Shown: piece after piece, positions 1 to 5,544 of the stretch
Position numbering within the stretch: the stretch's first letter is position 1
Layout: each line of letters begins with the position of its first letter
Assembly (NCBI GenBank): GCA_947628975.1
Contig: CANRBW010000080.1
Coordinates: forward strand, 1 to 6,976
Reading direction: 5' to 3'
Source of the DNA: an uncultured Oscillospiraceae bacterium
GTDB taxonomy: Bacteria; Bacillota; Clostridia; Oscillospirales; Oscillospiraceae
Length of the DNA: 6,976 bases
Translations under genes and position numbers: made by a program
Notes under the pieces: generated by a model
What the model saw: the letters and a program-made list of their open reading frames with translations, nothing else
The model's database searches: none
What the model was told of the DNA's origin: nothing

Positions 1-359
1 GGGGCAGCTCCATGGGGGGACTGATGACCCTCTACGGGGTCCTGCGCTACAATCGGGTCTTCTCCCGGGGGGCGGCCCTGTCCCCCTCCATCTGGTTCGC
101 CCGGGAGAAGGTGGAGGCCCTGATCCGCAACGCCCGGGTGGGGCGGGACACGGTGCTCTACCTGGACTACGGCCAGCGGGAGATGCGCCGCCGGGAGATG
201 GCCGGGTGGTACGGCCAGGTCACCGGGATGCTCATGGAGAAGAAGATCAACGTCACCAGCCGGGTGATCCCCGGCGGCGAGCACAACGAGGCCAGCTGGG
301 AGCGGCAGATCCCGTTTTTCCTCCAGACCCTGTTCTACGGGCTGGACAAGGAGGTATGA
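1..359 (+). CDS. Putative esterase (alpha/beta hydrolase), C-terminal part, 5' end outside window
   Basis: This is the C-terminal portion of an alpha/beta-hydrolase of the 'putative esterase' type (esterase D / enterochelin-esterase-like fold), probably a cytoplasmic serine hydrolase. The open frame enters from the left edge. The codons at 3-20 read G-S-S-M-G-G, the nucleophile elbow G-x-S-x-G, so the catalytic Ser is at 9-11. The ATG at 12 lies inside this motif and cannot be the true start. Downstream, L-Y-L-D-Y-G (about 156-173) and the nearby Glu are candidates for the catalytic acid, and G-G-E-H-N-E-A-S-W (about 273-299) carries the catalytic His at 282-284, as usual for the family. The stop TGA is at 357-359. 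AAGGAGG at 348-354, inside the end of this gene, is the ribosome binding site of the next gene, which shows tight operon coupling. The fold and active site are clear; the substrate is unknown. Confidence 0.88.
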   Translation, partial: GSSMGGLMTLYGVLRYNRVFSRGAALSPSIWFAREKVEALIRNARVGRDTVLYLDYGQREMRRREMAGWYGQVTGMLMEKKINVTSRVIPGGEHNEASWERQIPFFLQTLFYGLDKEV

Positions 360-362
360 GAG

Positions 363-1115
363 ATGGAGGTACAGTATTTCAAGCAGTGGTCCCCCGCCCT
401 GGGCCGGGAGATGGAGTGCAAGGTCTACGGCCACGCCGGCCGGCCCGTCCTCTTCATCCCCTGTCAGGACGGCCGGTTCTTCGACTTTGAGAACTTCCAC
501 ATGACCGACACCTGGGCCCCCTGGATCGACGCGGGGCGGTGCATGGTCTTCTCGGTGGACACCATGGACAAGGAGACCTGGTCCAACAAGACCGGCGACC
601 CCCGCTGGCGCGCCGAGCGCCACGAGCAGTGGATGGCCTACCTCTGCGACGAGATGGTCCCCTTCATGCGCCAGATGGTCAACGAGCGTAACGGCTGGAC
701 CGGCTACCCCGGCGTCATCGCCTTCGGCTGTTCCCTGGGGGCCACCCACGCCGCCAACCTCTTCTTCCGCCGCCCCGACCTCTTTGACGGGATGCTGGCC
801 CTCAGCGGCATCTACGACGCCGCCTACGGCTTTGACGGCTATATGGACGACCTGGTCTACCTCAACTCCCCGGTCCACTTCCTCCAGGGCATGAGCCCCG
901 ACCACCCCAGCATCCAGCGCTACAACAACGGCCGGGGGATCATCTGCGTGGGCCTGGGGGCCTGGGAGCAGCCGGAGACCACCCGCCGGGTGGACGAGCT
1001 GTGCCGCCAGAAGGGGATCCAGATCTGGGTGGACTACTGGGGCCACGACGTGAACCACGACTGGCCCTGGTGGCACAAGCAGGTGACCTACTTCGCTCCC
1101 TTCCTCCTGGACTGA
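363..1115 (+). CDS. Esterase-like alpha/beta hydrolase, Trp-rich
   Basis: A complete 250-residue protein, likely a cytoplasmic serine esterase of the alpha/beta-hydrolase superfamily, resembling the COG4947-type 'esterase/lipase superfamily enzymes'. The nucleophile elbow G-C-S-L-G-A puts the catalytic Ser at residue 124. G-x-G-x-W-E near residues 197-202 and the C-terminal G-H-D-V-N-H-D-W near 227-234 offer Glu202 as candidate acid and His228 or His232 as catalytic His. No signal peptide or membrane segment is visible. It is unusually rich in tryptophan (13 of 250 residues), with a cluster at 222-237 beside the candidate His, which suggests an aromatic pocket. The start is only 3 bases after the previous stop, with AAGGAGG ending 8 bases before the ATG, so the two genes are co-transcribed and probably translationally coupled. 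It is clearly different in sequence from the upstream esterase, so the pair is not a recent duplication. Family assignment is confident; substrate is unknown. Confidence 0.88.
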   Translation: MEVQYFKQWSPALGREMECKVYGHAGRPVLFIPCQDGRFFDFENFHMTDTWAPWIDAGRCMVFSVDTMDKETWSNKTGDPRWRAERHEQWMAYLCDEMVPFMRQMVNERNGWTGYPGVIAFGCSLGATHAANLFFRRPDLFDGMLALSGIYDAAYGFDGYMDDLVYLNSPVHFLQGMSPDHPSIQRYNNGRGIICVGLGAWEQPETTRRVDELCRQKGIQIWVDYWGHDVNHDWPWWHKQVTYFAPFLLD

Positions 1116-1154
1116 ACTCACCCTTCGAAAAGATAGAAAGAAGGAAACGCACCG

Positions 1155-2366
1155 ATGAAAAACATGGTCTTTCTCTCCCCCAACTTCCCCACCAACTACT
1201 GGCAGTTCTGCCGGGAGCTGAAAAACAACGGTCTGAACGTCCTGGGCGTGGGGGACGCCCCCTATGACAGCCTGGCCCCGGAGCTTCGGGACAGCCTGAC
1301 CGAGTATTACAAGGTGGACACCCTGGAGGACTACGACCAGGTCTACCGGGCGGTGGCCTACTTCGCCTGGCGCTACGGCCCCATCGACTGGCTGGAGTCC
1401 AACAACGAGTACTGGCTGGAGCAGAACGCCGCCCTGCGCACCGCCTTCCACATCACCTCCGGCTTCCAGACCGAGGATATGCCCAAGGTGAAGTTCAAGT
1501 CCGAGATGAAGAAATACTACGCCCAGGCGGGCATCCCCGCCGCCCGCTGGCACCTGGTGGAGGGCAAAAAGGACGCCCTGGCCTTCATCCGGGAGGTGGG
1601 CTGGCCGGTGATCGTCAAGCCGGACAACGGCGTGGGCGCCAGCGACACCCACAAGCTCTCCTCCGAGGCGGACCTGGACCACTTCTTCCAGACCAAGCGT
1701 GACGTGCCCTATATCATGGAGGAGTTCGTCCACGCCGAGGTGAACTCCTACGACGCCATCATCGACTCCCACGGCGAGCCCATCTTCGAGACGGGGAACA
1801 TCACCCCCATGTCCATCATGGACATCGTCAATGAGGAGGACAACTCCATCTACTATATCCTCAAGACCCTCCCCGCCGACACCCGCAAGGCGGGCCGGGC
1901 GGCGGTGCGGGCCTGGGGGGTGAAGAGCCGCTTCGTCCACTTCGAGTTTTTCCGCCTCACCCAAGACCAGGCGGGGCTGGGCAAGAAGGGGGACGTGGTG
2001 GCGCTGGAGGTGAATATGCGCCCCTGCGGCGGCTTCACCCCCGACATGATGAATTTCGCCCACTCCACCAGCGTCTACAAGATCTGGGCGGACATGATCG
2101 CCTTTGACCGCTCCACCGTGGCCGAGGGGGAGCACGCCTTCTGCGCCTTCGCCGGCCGTCGGGACGGGAAGGACTTCGTCCTCAGCCATGAGGAGCTGCT
2201 GGCCAAGTACGCCGACCAGCTGCGCATGGTGGACCGCATCCCCGACGTGCTGGCCGACGCCATGGGCAACCAGATGTATGTGGCCGTCTTCCCCACCGAG
2301 GCCAAGCTGAAGGCCTTCTACCGGGACGTGCTCAAGACCAAACCCAAGCCCAAGGGAAAGCAGTGA
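1155..2366 (+). CDS. ATP-grasp domain protein (carboxylate-amine/thiol ligase-like)
   Basis: A complete 403-residue stand-alone ATP-grasp enzyme, expected to activate a carboxylate as acyl-phosphate with ATP and join it to an amine or thiol. Residues 1-110 look like the N-terminal pre-ATP-grasp Rossmann-like domain (L-S-P-N-F-P-x-N-Y near 7-15). Residues about 111-200 hold the ATP-grasp N-lobe: V-I-V-K-P-D-N-G-V-G-A (152-162) with Lys155 and the glycine-rich loop, then Y-I-M-E-E-F (186-191), the adenine-contacting strand. The Mg-ligand strands are F-V-H-F-E-F-F (260-266) and V-A-L-E-V-N-M-R-P-C-G-G (282-293), giving Glu264, Glu285, Asn287 and Arg289. All expected catalytic residues are present. 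It lacks biotin carboxylase or carbamoyl-phosphate synthase partner domains, although automatic annotation often gives such proteins a carbamoyl-phosphate-synthase-like name. The RBS AGAAGGA at 1139-1145 lies 9 bases before the ATG. The 39-base gap to the upstream esterase has no terminator, so it is probably the last gene of that operon. The exact substrates cannot be inferred. Confidence 0.9.
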   Translation: MKNMVFLSPNFPTNYWQFCRELKNNGLNVLGVGDAPYDSLAPELRDSLTEYYKVDTLEDYDQVYRAVAYFAWRYGPIDWLESNNEYWLEQNAALRTAFHITSGFQTEDMPKVKFKSEMKKYYAQAGIPAARWHLVEGKKDALAFIREVGWPVIVKPDNGVGASDTHKLSSEADLDHFFQTKRDVPYIMEEFVHAEVNSYDAIIDSHGEPIFETGNITPMSIMDIVNEEDNSIYYILKTLPADTRKAGRAAVRAWGVKSRFVHFEFFRLTQDQAGLGKKGDVVALEVNMRPCGGFTPDMMNFAHSTSVYKIWADMIAFDRSTVAEGEHAFCAFAGRRDGKDFVLSHEELLAKYADQLRMVDRIPDVLADAMGNQMYVAVFPTEAKLKAFYRDVLKTKPKPKGKQ

Positions 2367-2424
2367 GGCCGGAGCCAACAGGAAGGCCGGAGGGCCGCGC
2401 ATACGGACAGCTGACCCGTTGAAA

Positions 2425-2713
2425 CGACAAAAAATACCCGCTGTGTGAGAACACAGCGGGTATTTTTTTGAGACTGTCAAAGAAGCGGCGAGGCCGCTTT
2501 TTTGACAATTTTTGCGGCCCGCCGCAGCGCACGCCCCGGCCGCCCCAAGGGCGTCCGGTTCGCACGTTTGCGGGCCGAGAGGGATTTTTTGCCAGGCGCA
2601 TGTCCTGGCAAAAAATGATCCATGCCCCTTTCGCGCCTGGCGGCGCGAAACTCTGCGAGGCTTTTTCGACAAAAAAATACCCGCTGTGTGAGAACACAGC
2701 GGGTATTTTTTTG
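2425..2713. repeat. Direct repeat of the terminator flanking a multi-hairpin core
   Basis: The segments 2425-2470 and 2667-2713 are the same sequence apart from one extra A in the second copy: C-G-A-C, an A run, a GC-rich stem, a GAGA loop, the complementary stem, seven T and a G. Between them lie about 196 bases with no convincing gene. This core holds a 15-bp stem with one G-T pair (2475-2489 with 2493-2507), an 8-bp long-range pair (2515-2522 with 2570-2577) enclosing a 6-bp pair (2531-2536 with 2549-2554), a 13-bp stem flanked by 5' T and 3' A runs (2584-2596 with 2604-2616), and a 9-bp stem (2629-2637 with 2642-2650). The density of paired segments suggests a structured intergenic element. 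Whether it is mobile, an RNA, or a product of terminator duplication cannot be decided from one copy. Confidence 0.7.
2429..2469 (+). terminator. Bidirectional intrinsic terminator, copy 1
   Basis: A perfect 18-bp stem (2429-2446 with 2451-2468) closed by a GAGA tetraloop is preceded by six A and followed by seven T, so it has the terminator layout on both strands. It lies 62 bases after the ATP-grasp stop and should end the plus-strand operon. It is almost identical to the hairpin at 2667-2716 and in the same orientation, since the loop reads GAGA in both. Confidence 0.9.
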
Positions 2714-2716
2714 TCG
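2667..2716 (-). terminator. Bidirectional intrinsic terminator, copy 2, ends the ABC importer operon
   Basis: This is a perfect 23-bp inverted repeat (2667-2689 with 2694-2716) around a GAGA loop, including seven A and seven T. On the minus strand it begins 2 bases after the ATPase stop codon, so it is the natural terminator of the transporter operon. The palindromic A/T runs let it also act on the plus strand as a back-up to copy 1. Confidence 0.9.
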
Positions 2717-2718
2717 GT

Positions 2719-3480
2719 TCAGGTCTCCGCGTAATGGGCCAGGAACTGGCGGGTCCGCTCCTCCCTGGGGGCCTCGATGACCTCGCGGGCGGGGCCCTGC
2801 TCCACGATGACCCCCCCGTCCATGAAGATGACCTGGTCGGCCACGTCCCGGGCGAAGGCCATCTCGTGGGTGACGATGATCATGGTGGTGTGCTGTTGGC
2901 CCAGGGCCCGGATGACCTTCAGCACCTCCCCGGTGAGCTCCGGGTCCAGGGCGGAGGTGGGCTCGTCAAAGCAGAGCACGTCCGGCTTCAGGGCCAGGGC
3001 GCGGGCGATGGCCACCCGCTGCTGCTGGCCGCCGGAGAGCTGGTGGGGGTAGTGGGCCGCCCGATCGGCCAGGCCCATCTTCTCCAGCAGCTCCATGCCG
3101 GCGCGGTCGATCTCCTCCCGGCGGGCCCCCTTCTCGTCCCGGAGGTGGAGGGCCAGGGTGACGTTCTGGAGGGCGGTGTACTGGGGGAAGAGGTTGAAGC
3201 TCTGGAACACCAGCCCGAAGTGGAGCCGCTTCTGGCGCAGTTCCTCCTCCCGCTGGGCGGCGGGCTGGGCGGCGTCAAAGATGACCGCGCCCCCCACCGA
3301 GATGGTGCCGGAGGTGGGGGTCTCCAGAAAGTTCAGACAGCGCAGGAGGGTGGTCTTGCCGCTGCCGGAGGAGCCGATGATGGCCAGGGACTGCCCCTGG
3401 TCCAGGGAGAAGGAGATGTCGCTGAGCACCTTGGTCTGGCCGAAGTGCTTTTCGATGTGGGAAACTTCCAGCAGAGCCAT
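2719..3480 (-). CDS. Polar amino acid ABC transporter, ATP-binding protein (GlnQ/HisP family)
   Basis: The cytoplasmic ATPase of an amino-acid-type importer; 253 residues is normal for the family. Every nucleotide-binding motif is present: Walker A G-S-S-G-S-G-K-T (36-43), Q-loop V-F-Q-S-F-N-L-F-P (Gln93), signature L-S-G-G-Q (148-152), Walker B V-L-C-F-D-E-P (168-174) with catalytic Glu173, D-loop S-A-L-D and switch His205 (T-H-E-M). The R-C-L-N-F-L-E segment after Walker A and the T-H-E-M-x-F-A-R-D-V-A-D ending are characteristic of the polar amino acid (PAAT) group. It is the last gene of the importer operon, starting 13 bases after the permease stop. AAAGGAGG (3495-3488 on the minus strand) overlaps that stop and ends 7 bases before the ATG. 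Specificity comes from the binding protein, so it cannot be read from this gene. Confidence 0.96.
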   Translation of the reverse strand: MALLEVSHIEKHFGQTKVLSDISFSLDQGQSLAIIGSSGSGKTTLLRCLNFLETPTSGTISVGGAVIFDAAQPAAQREEELRQKRLHFGLVFQSFNLFPQYTALQNVTLALHLRDEKGARREEIDRAGMELLEKMGLADRAAHYPHQLSGGQQQRVAIARALALKPDVLCFDEPTSALDPELTGEVLKVIRALGQQHTTMIIVTHEMAFARDVADQVIFMDGGVIVEQGPAREVIEAPREERTRQFLAHYAET

Positions 3481-3493
3481 GGTCTGACCTCCT

Positions 3494-4168
3494 TTACCTG
3501 AAGTAGTCCAGCTTCTTTTCCAGCGCGCCCAGCAGCAGGGTCATCAGCCCGCTGAAGATGAGATAGTAGATCCCGGTGAAGAAAAGGGGCCAGACCAGGC
3601 CGGAGTAGCCGTGGGAGGTCTTCATAAAGGCCTGTCCCGCCCAGATGACCTCCTGGAAGGAGATGATTCGGGCCAGGGAGGTGTCCTTGACCAGGGTGAT
3701 GATCTCGTTGGACATGGGGGGGACGATCCGCTTGACCATCTGGAGCAGGGTGACCTTGAAGAAGATCTGCCGCCGGGTCAGGCCCAGGACCAGCCCCGCC
3801 TCCTGCTGGCCCACCGGGACCGACTGGATCCCCCCGCGGTAGATCTCGGAGAAGTAGCAGGAGTAGTTGATGATGAACATGATGGCGGCGGCCAGGAACC
3901 GCCCCGCCTCCCCAGCGGGCCAGGGGGAGCGGCCGGTGATGGTGCCGGGGCCGTAGTAGATCACGATGAGCTGGAGCATCAGGGGGGTGCCCCGGATGAC
4001 CCAGACGAAGAACCGGGTCAGGCAGCGCAGGGGCTTGAAGGAGCTCATGGAGCCGAAGGAGATCACCAGCCCCAGGGGCAGGGCCCCCAGCAGGGTGGTG
4101 ACAAAGAGCTTCAGCGTCTGCACGAACCCCACGTTCAGCGCGCCTAAGACGGTGAGAAACATTTCCAC
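3494..4168 (-). CDS. Polar amino acid ABC transporter permease (HisM/GlnP family)
   Basis: An inner-membrane permease of a polar amino-acid-type importer, 224 residues, normal for the family. Features seen are N-terminal hydrophobic segments (about 14-37 and 52-72), the hallmark V-I-R-G-T-P-L-M-L-Q (57-66), a hydrophobic segment at about 91-108, E-I-Y-R-G-G-I (108-114), the EAA loop (about 123-143, E-A-G-L-V-L-G-L...F-F-K-V-T-L) that docks on the ATPase, and a final membrane segment at about 191-215. Only one permease gene is present, so a homodimer is expected. Start choice is ambiguous: GTG at 4168-4166 has GGGAGG 8 bases upstream, while ATG at 4162-4160 has the weaker GGGAAG 7 bases upstream. 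I prefer GTG; the difference is two residues. It follows the binding-protein gene after 104 bases with two hairpins, and precedes the ATPase gene by 13 bases. Confidence 0.94.
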   Translation of the reverse strand: MEMFLTVLGALNVGFVQTLKLFVTTLLGALPLGLVISFGSMSSFKPLRCLTRFFVWVIRGTPLMLQLIVIYYGPGTITGRSPWPAGEAGRFLAAAIMFIINYSCYFSEIYRGGIQSVPVGQQEAGLVLGLTRRQIFFKVTLLQMVKRIVPPMSNEIITLVKDTSLARIISFQEVIWAGQAFMKTSHGYSGLVWPLFFTGIYYLIFSGLMTLLLGALEKKLDYFR

Positions 4169-4169
4169 A

Positions 4170-4182
4170 CTTCCCGCCTCCC
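4170..4182 (-). promoter_or_regulatory. Overlapping ribosome binding sites for the permease
   Basis: On the minus strand GGGAGG (4182-4177) is spaced 8 bases from GTG and GGGAAG (4175-4170) is spaced 7 bases from the in-frame ATG two codons later. The better match favours the GTG start, but both could be used. Confidence 0.55.
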
Positions 4183-4197
4183 TCTCTGCGGTAACAA

Positions 4198-4269
4198 ATG
4201 GGAGCGGCGCGGAGCCGCTCCCATCGGTCGGGCTGGGCGCCCCGCCGTCTCCCCGGCGGAGCGCCCCAG
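4198..4269 (-). other. Two intercistronic hairpins between binding-protein and permease genes
   Basis: Two stems fill most of the 104-base gap. The first begins 3 bases after the binding-protein stop: 4254-4259 pairs with 4242-4247 and, after a mismatch, 4261-4266 pairs with 4235-4240. The second is a perfect 11-bp stem (4198-4208 with 4214-4224) with a 5-base loop, followed on the minus strand only by the weak run T-T-T-G-T-T. With no real T tract this looks like a leaky terminator or an mRNA-stabilising structure, which would make more binding protein than permease and ATPase, as is common in such operons. The function is inference; the stems are seen directly. Confidence 0.6.
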
Positions 4270-4272
4270 GAT

Positions 4273-5058
4273 TCAGTGCTGGGCGACGAGCTTCTCGCCG
4301 ATGCCGTAGCGGTCGGCGATGGTCTGCATGGTGCCGTCCTCATAGCTCTGCACGAAGAAGTCGTTCAGCGCCTCCACCAGGTCGGAGCCCTGACGGAAGC
4401 CCACGCCGTACTCCTCGCTGTTGAGCTCGCAGGTGTAGGTCAGGTCGGGGTGGCCGGTGCCCTCCCCCACGGTGGCCACCGCCATGAGGTAGTCGATCAC
4501 CGCCGCGTCCGAGGTGCCGGCGGAGACCTCCAGCAGAGCGGTGGCCTGGTCCTCCACGGGGGTGTAGGAGGCCCCCAGGATGGCCACCTGGTCCATCCCC
4601 GCCGAGCCGTTCTCCACGGCGAAGGACAGGTTCTTCACGCTCTCAGGGGTCTGGTAGTCGGCGGCCTTGTCCGCCTTGACGATGACCACCTGGGCGTTGT
4701 TGAAGTAGGGGTTGGAGCAGTCCATGGTGGCGGTCACGTCGTCGGTGAGGGTCATGCCGTTCCACACCACGTCGATGGCCTTGTCGTTGAGCTCCATCAC
4801 CTTGTTGTTCCACTCGATGACCTGGAACTCGGCCTGGACGCCCAGGCTCTCGGCAAAGGCGCTGGCCAGGTCGGCGTCAAAGCCGATCCAGTTGCCGTTG
4901 TCGTCGGTGTAGTCCATGGGCTCGAACTCGGTGATGCCCACCACCAGCGTGCCCTTGTCCTGGATGTACTGCAGGTCGGACTCGGTCTTCTCGCCGCCGC
5001 AGGCCGCCAGGGCCAGGACCATCAGCACCGCCAGGGACAGAGTAAGGATCCTTTTCAT
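4273..5058 (-). CDS. Amino-acid-type ABC transporter substrate-binding lipoprotein (SBP_bac_3 family)
   Basis: The extracytoplasmic receptor of the importer, 261 residues. Residues 1-20 are a lipoprotein signal peptide: M-K-R, a hydrophobic stretch and the lipobox L-A-A-C with Cys20 as lipidation site. The mature protein follows the family-3 solute-binding pattern: G-T-L-V-V-G-I-T-E-F-E-P-M (36-48), G-F-D-A-D-L-A-S-A-F-A (59-69), N-G-M-T-L-T (100-105), P-Y-F (117-119), and G-T-S-D-A-A-V-I-D (181-189) with Asp184, which normally binds the ligand amino group. The arginine that usually follows the T-x-T motif (as in T-P-E-R) and holds the ligand carboxylate is absent; this stretch reads T-L-T-D-D-V-T-A. 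The substrate may therefore not be a standard alpha-amino acid. The RBS AAGGAGG (5075-5069) lies 10 bases before the ATG, with a good promoter just upstream. It is the first gene of the operon. Confidence 0.95.
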   Translation of the reverse strand: MKRILTLSLAVLMVLALAACGGEKTESDLQYIQDKGTLVVGITEFEPMDYTDDNGNWIGFDADLASAFAESLGVQAEFQVIEWNNKVMELNDKAIDVVWNGMTLTDDVTATMDCSNPYFNNAQVVIVKADKAADYQTPESVKNLSFAVENGSAGMDQVAILGASYTPVEDQATALLEVSAGTSDAAVIDYLMAVATVGEGTGHPDLTYTCELNSEEYGVGFRQGSDLVEALNDFFVQSYEDGTMQTIADRYGIGEKLVAQH

Positions 5059-5096
5059 TTGCGTCGTACCTCCTTGGAAGAACTTTCAACTTTAGC

Positions 5097-5125
5097 ATAG
5101 TAGCACACTACCGCAAAAATGTAAA
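5097..5125 (-). promoter_or_regulatory. Sigma-A-like promoter of the ABC importer operon
   Basis: On the minus strand -35 TTTACA (5125-5120) and -10 TACTAT (5102-5097) are separated by exactly 17 bases. Transcription would start near 5090, leaving a leader of about 32 bases before the binding-protein ATG. A small inverted repeat GTAG-CACA-CTAC (5100-5111) overlaps the -10 edge and spacer and could be an operator, but 4-bp arms are weak evidence. A direct repeat AACTTT (5081-5086 and 5088-5093) lies in the early transcript. Confidence 0.75.
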
Positions 5126-5147
5126 GAGGAATTTTCGGAAAATCGCG

Positions 5148-5180
5148 AAAAAAACAGGCAGCCCGCCAGGGCCGCCTGTT
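5148..5180 (-). terminator. Intrinsic terminator of the HPr-like gene
   Basis: On the minus strand a 7-bp stem (5174-5180 with 5153-5159), one mismatch and a further 4-bp stem (5169-5172 with 5161-5164) close on a 4-base loop and run into seven T (complement of the A run 5148-5154). It starts about 20 bases after the HPr-like stop and separates that gene from the importer promoter. Confidence 0.85.
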
Positions 5181-5200
5181 GCTCAGGTGTGGGGAGAGGA

Positions 5201-5422
5201 TCAGCCGATCTTCTCGACGAACCGGCTGAAGCGCTTGGGGTCGGCGTGATCGTCGGCGGACACCGCCACGCGCTGGCCGATCAAAGAGTAGAGACCCAGC
5301 AGGCTGCGGGCGTCCAGGATCACGGTGCTGGTGACCAGGGAGATGTCGTAGGGCTCCTGGGAGGCCAGCTCGCTGAGCTTTTGGACCTGAGCGGGGGTCT
5401 TGATGTCGATTTCTTTCATCAT
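5201..5422 (-). CDS. HPr-like protein lacking the phosphocarrier histidine
   Basis: A 73-residue cytoplasmic protein, slightly shorter than HPr (about 85-88). The second half matches the HPr pattern: I-L-D-A-R-S-L-L-G-L-Y-S-L (35-47) corresponds to the HPr segment around Ser46 (K-S-I-M-G-x-M-S-L), followed by a strand V-A-V-S-A-D (52-57) and a C-terminal helix. Ser40 sits at the position phosphorylated by HPr kinase. The N-terminal half has no His at all in the place of the G-x-H-x-R-P active-site loop (here T-P-A-Q-V-Q-K-L), and the protein's only His is His59 near the C-terminus, so it should not pass phosphate in the sugar PTS. This recalls Crh, a regulatory HPr homologue without His15. 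There are two adjacent ATG codons (5422 and 5419); the ribosome site is weak (AAGG about 14 bases upstream). It is a single-gene unit with its own promoter and terminator. The HPr fold is inferred by eye. Confidence 0.75.
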   Translation of the reverse strand: MMKEIDIKTPAQVQKLSELASQEPYDISLVTSTVILDARSLLGLYSLIGQRVAVSADDHADPKRFSRFVEKIG

Positions 5423-5451
5423 AGTGGTTCTAACCTTGCCTTTCTTACGGT

Positions 5452-5501
5452 GGCGCGTTTGCGCGACGCGCCGGGGTGGATGGGACCCTTCAGGGCGTCC
5501 C
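5452..5501 (-). promoter_or_regulatory. Structured 5' leader of the HPr-like gene
   Basis: The predicted transcript has about 87 bases before the ATG and contains two hairpins: 5498-5501 with 5482-5485 plus 5493-5495 with 5486-5488 (2-base bulge), and a 7-bp stem 5466-5472 with 5452-5458. No T run follows either, so neither is a classic attenuator. I do not recognise a known riboswitch class. With the weak ribosome site, translation may depend on leader folding. Confidence 0.45.
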
Positions 5502-5515
5502 CCGAAGTTGCCCTC

Positions 5516-5544
5516 ATTCTACCAGCGTCCCGCGCCGCCGTCAA
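5516..5544 (-). promoter_or_regulatory. Strong sigma-A-like promoter of the HPr-like gene
   Basis: On the minus strand -35 TTGACG (5544-5539) and -10 TAGAAT (5521-5516) each match consensus at five of six bases and are separated by exactly 17 bases. Transcription would begin near 5509. The quality of the match suggests steady, high expression. Confidence 0.85.

Noticed and set aside
12..14. ATG at 12 as the true start of the first esterase
   Set aside because: The in-frame codons before it encode G-S-S of the nucleophile elbow G-S-S-M-G-G, so the protein must begin outside the window.
2425..2716. CRISPR-like array from the repeated 46-base segment
   Set aside because: There are only two copies, about 196 bases apart, each a full terminator palindrome; spacing and form do not fit CRISPR.
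2332..2734. Open frames on both strands through the duplicated-terminator region
   Set aside because: They read through perfect terminator palindromes and stems, have no ribosome site and look like translated repeat sequence.
2734..3501. Plus-strand open frame of 255 codons antisense to the ATPase
   Set aside because: The ATPase on the other strand has all family motifs; this frame is Gly/Leu/Val repetitive and has no start signals.
3333..4343. Minus-strand open frame of 336 codons across permease and ATPase starts
   Set aside because: It overlaps two well-supported genes in another frame, is extremely Pro/Arg/Ala-rich and matches no family.
4198..5100. Plus-strand open frame of 300 codons antisense to the binding-protein gene
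   Set aside because: It mirrors the minus-strand binding protein exactly, has low-complexity Gly/Val/His/Leu-rich composition and no ribosome site; it is a GC-bias shadow.
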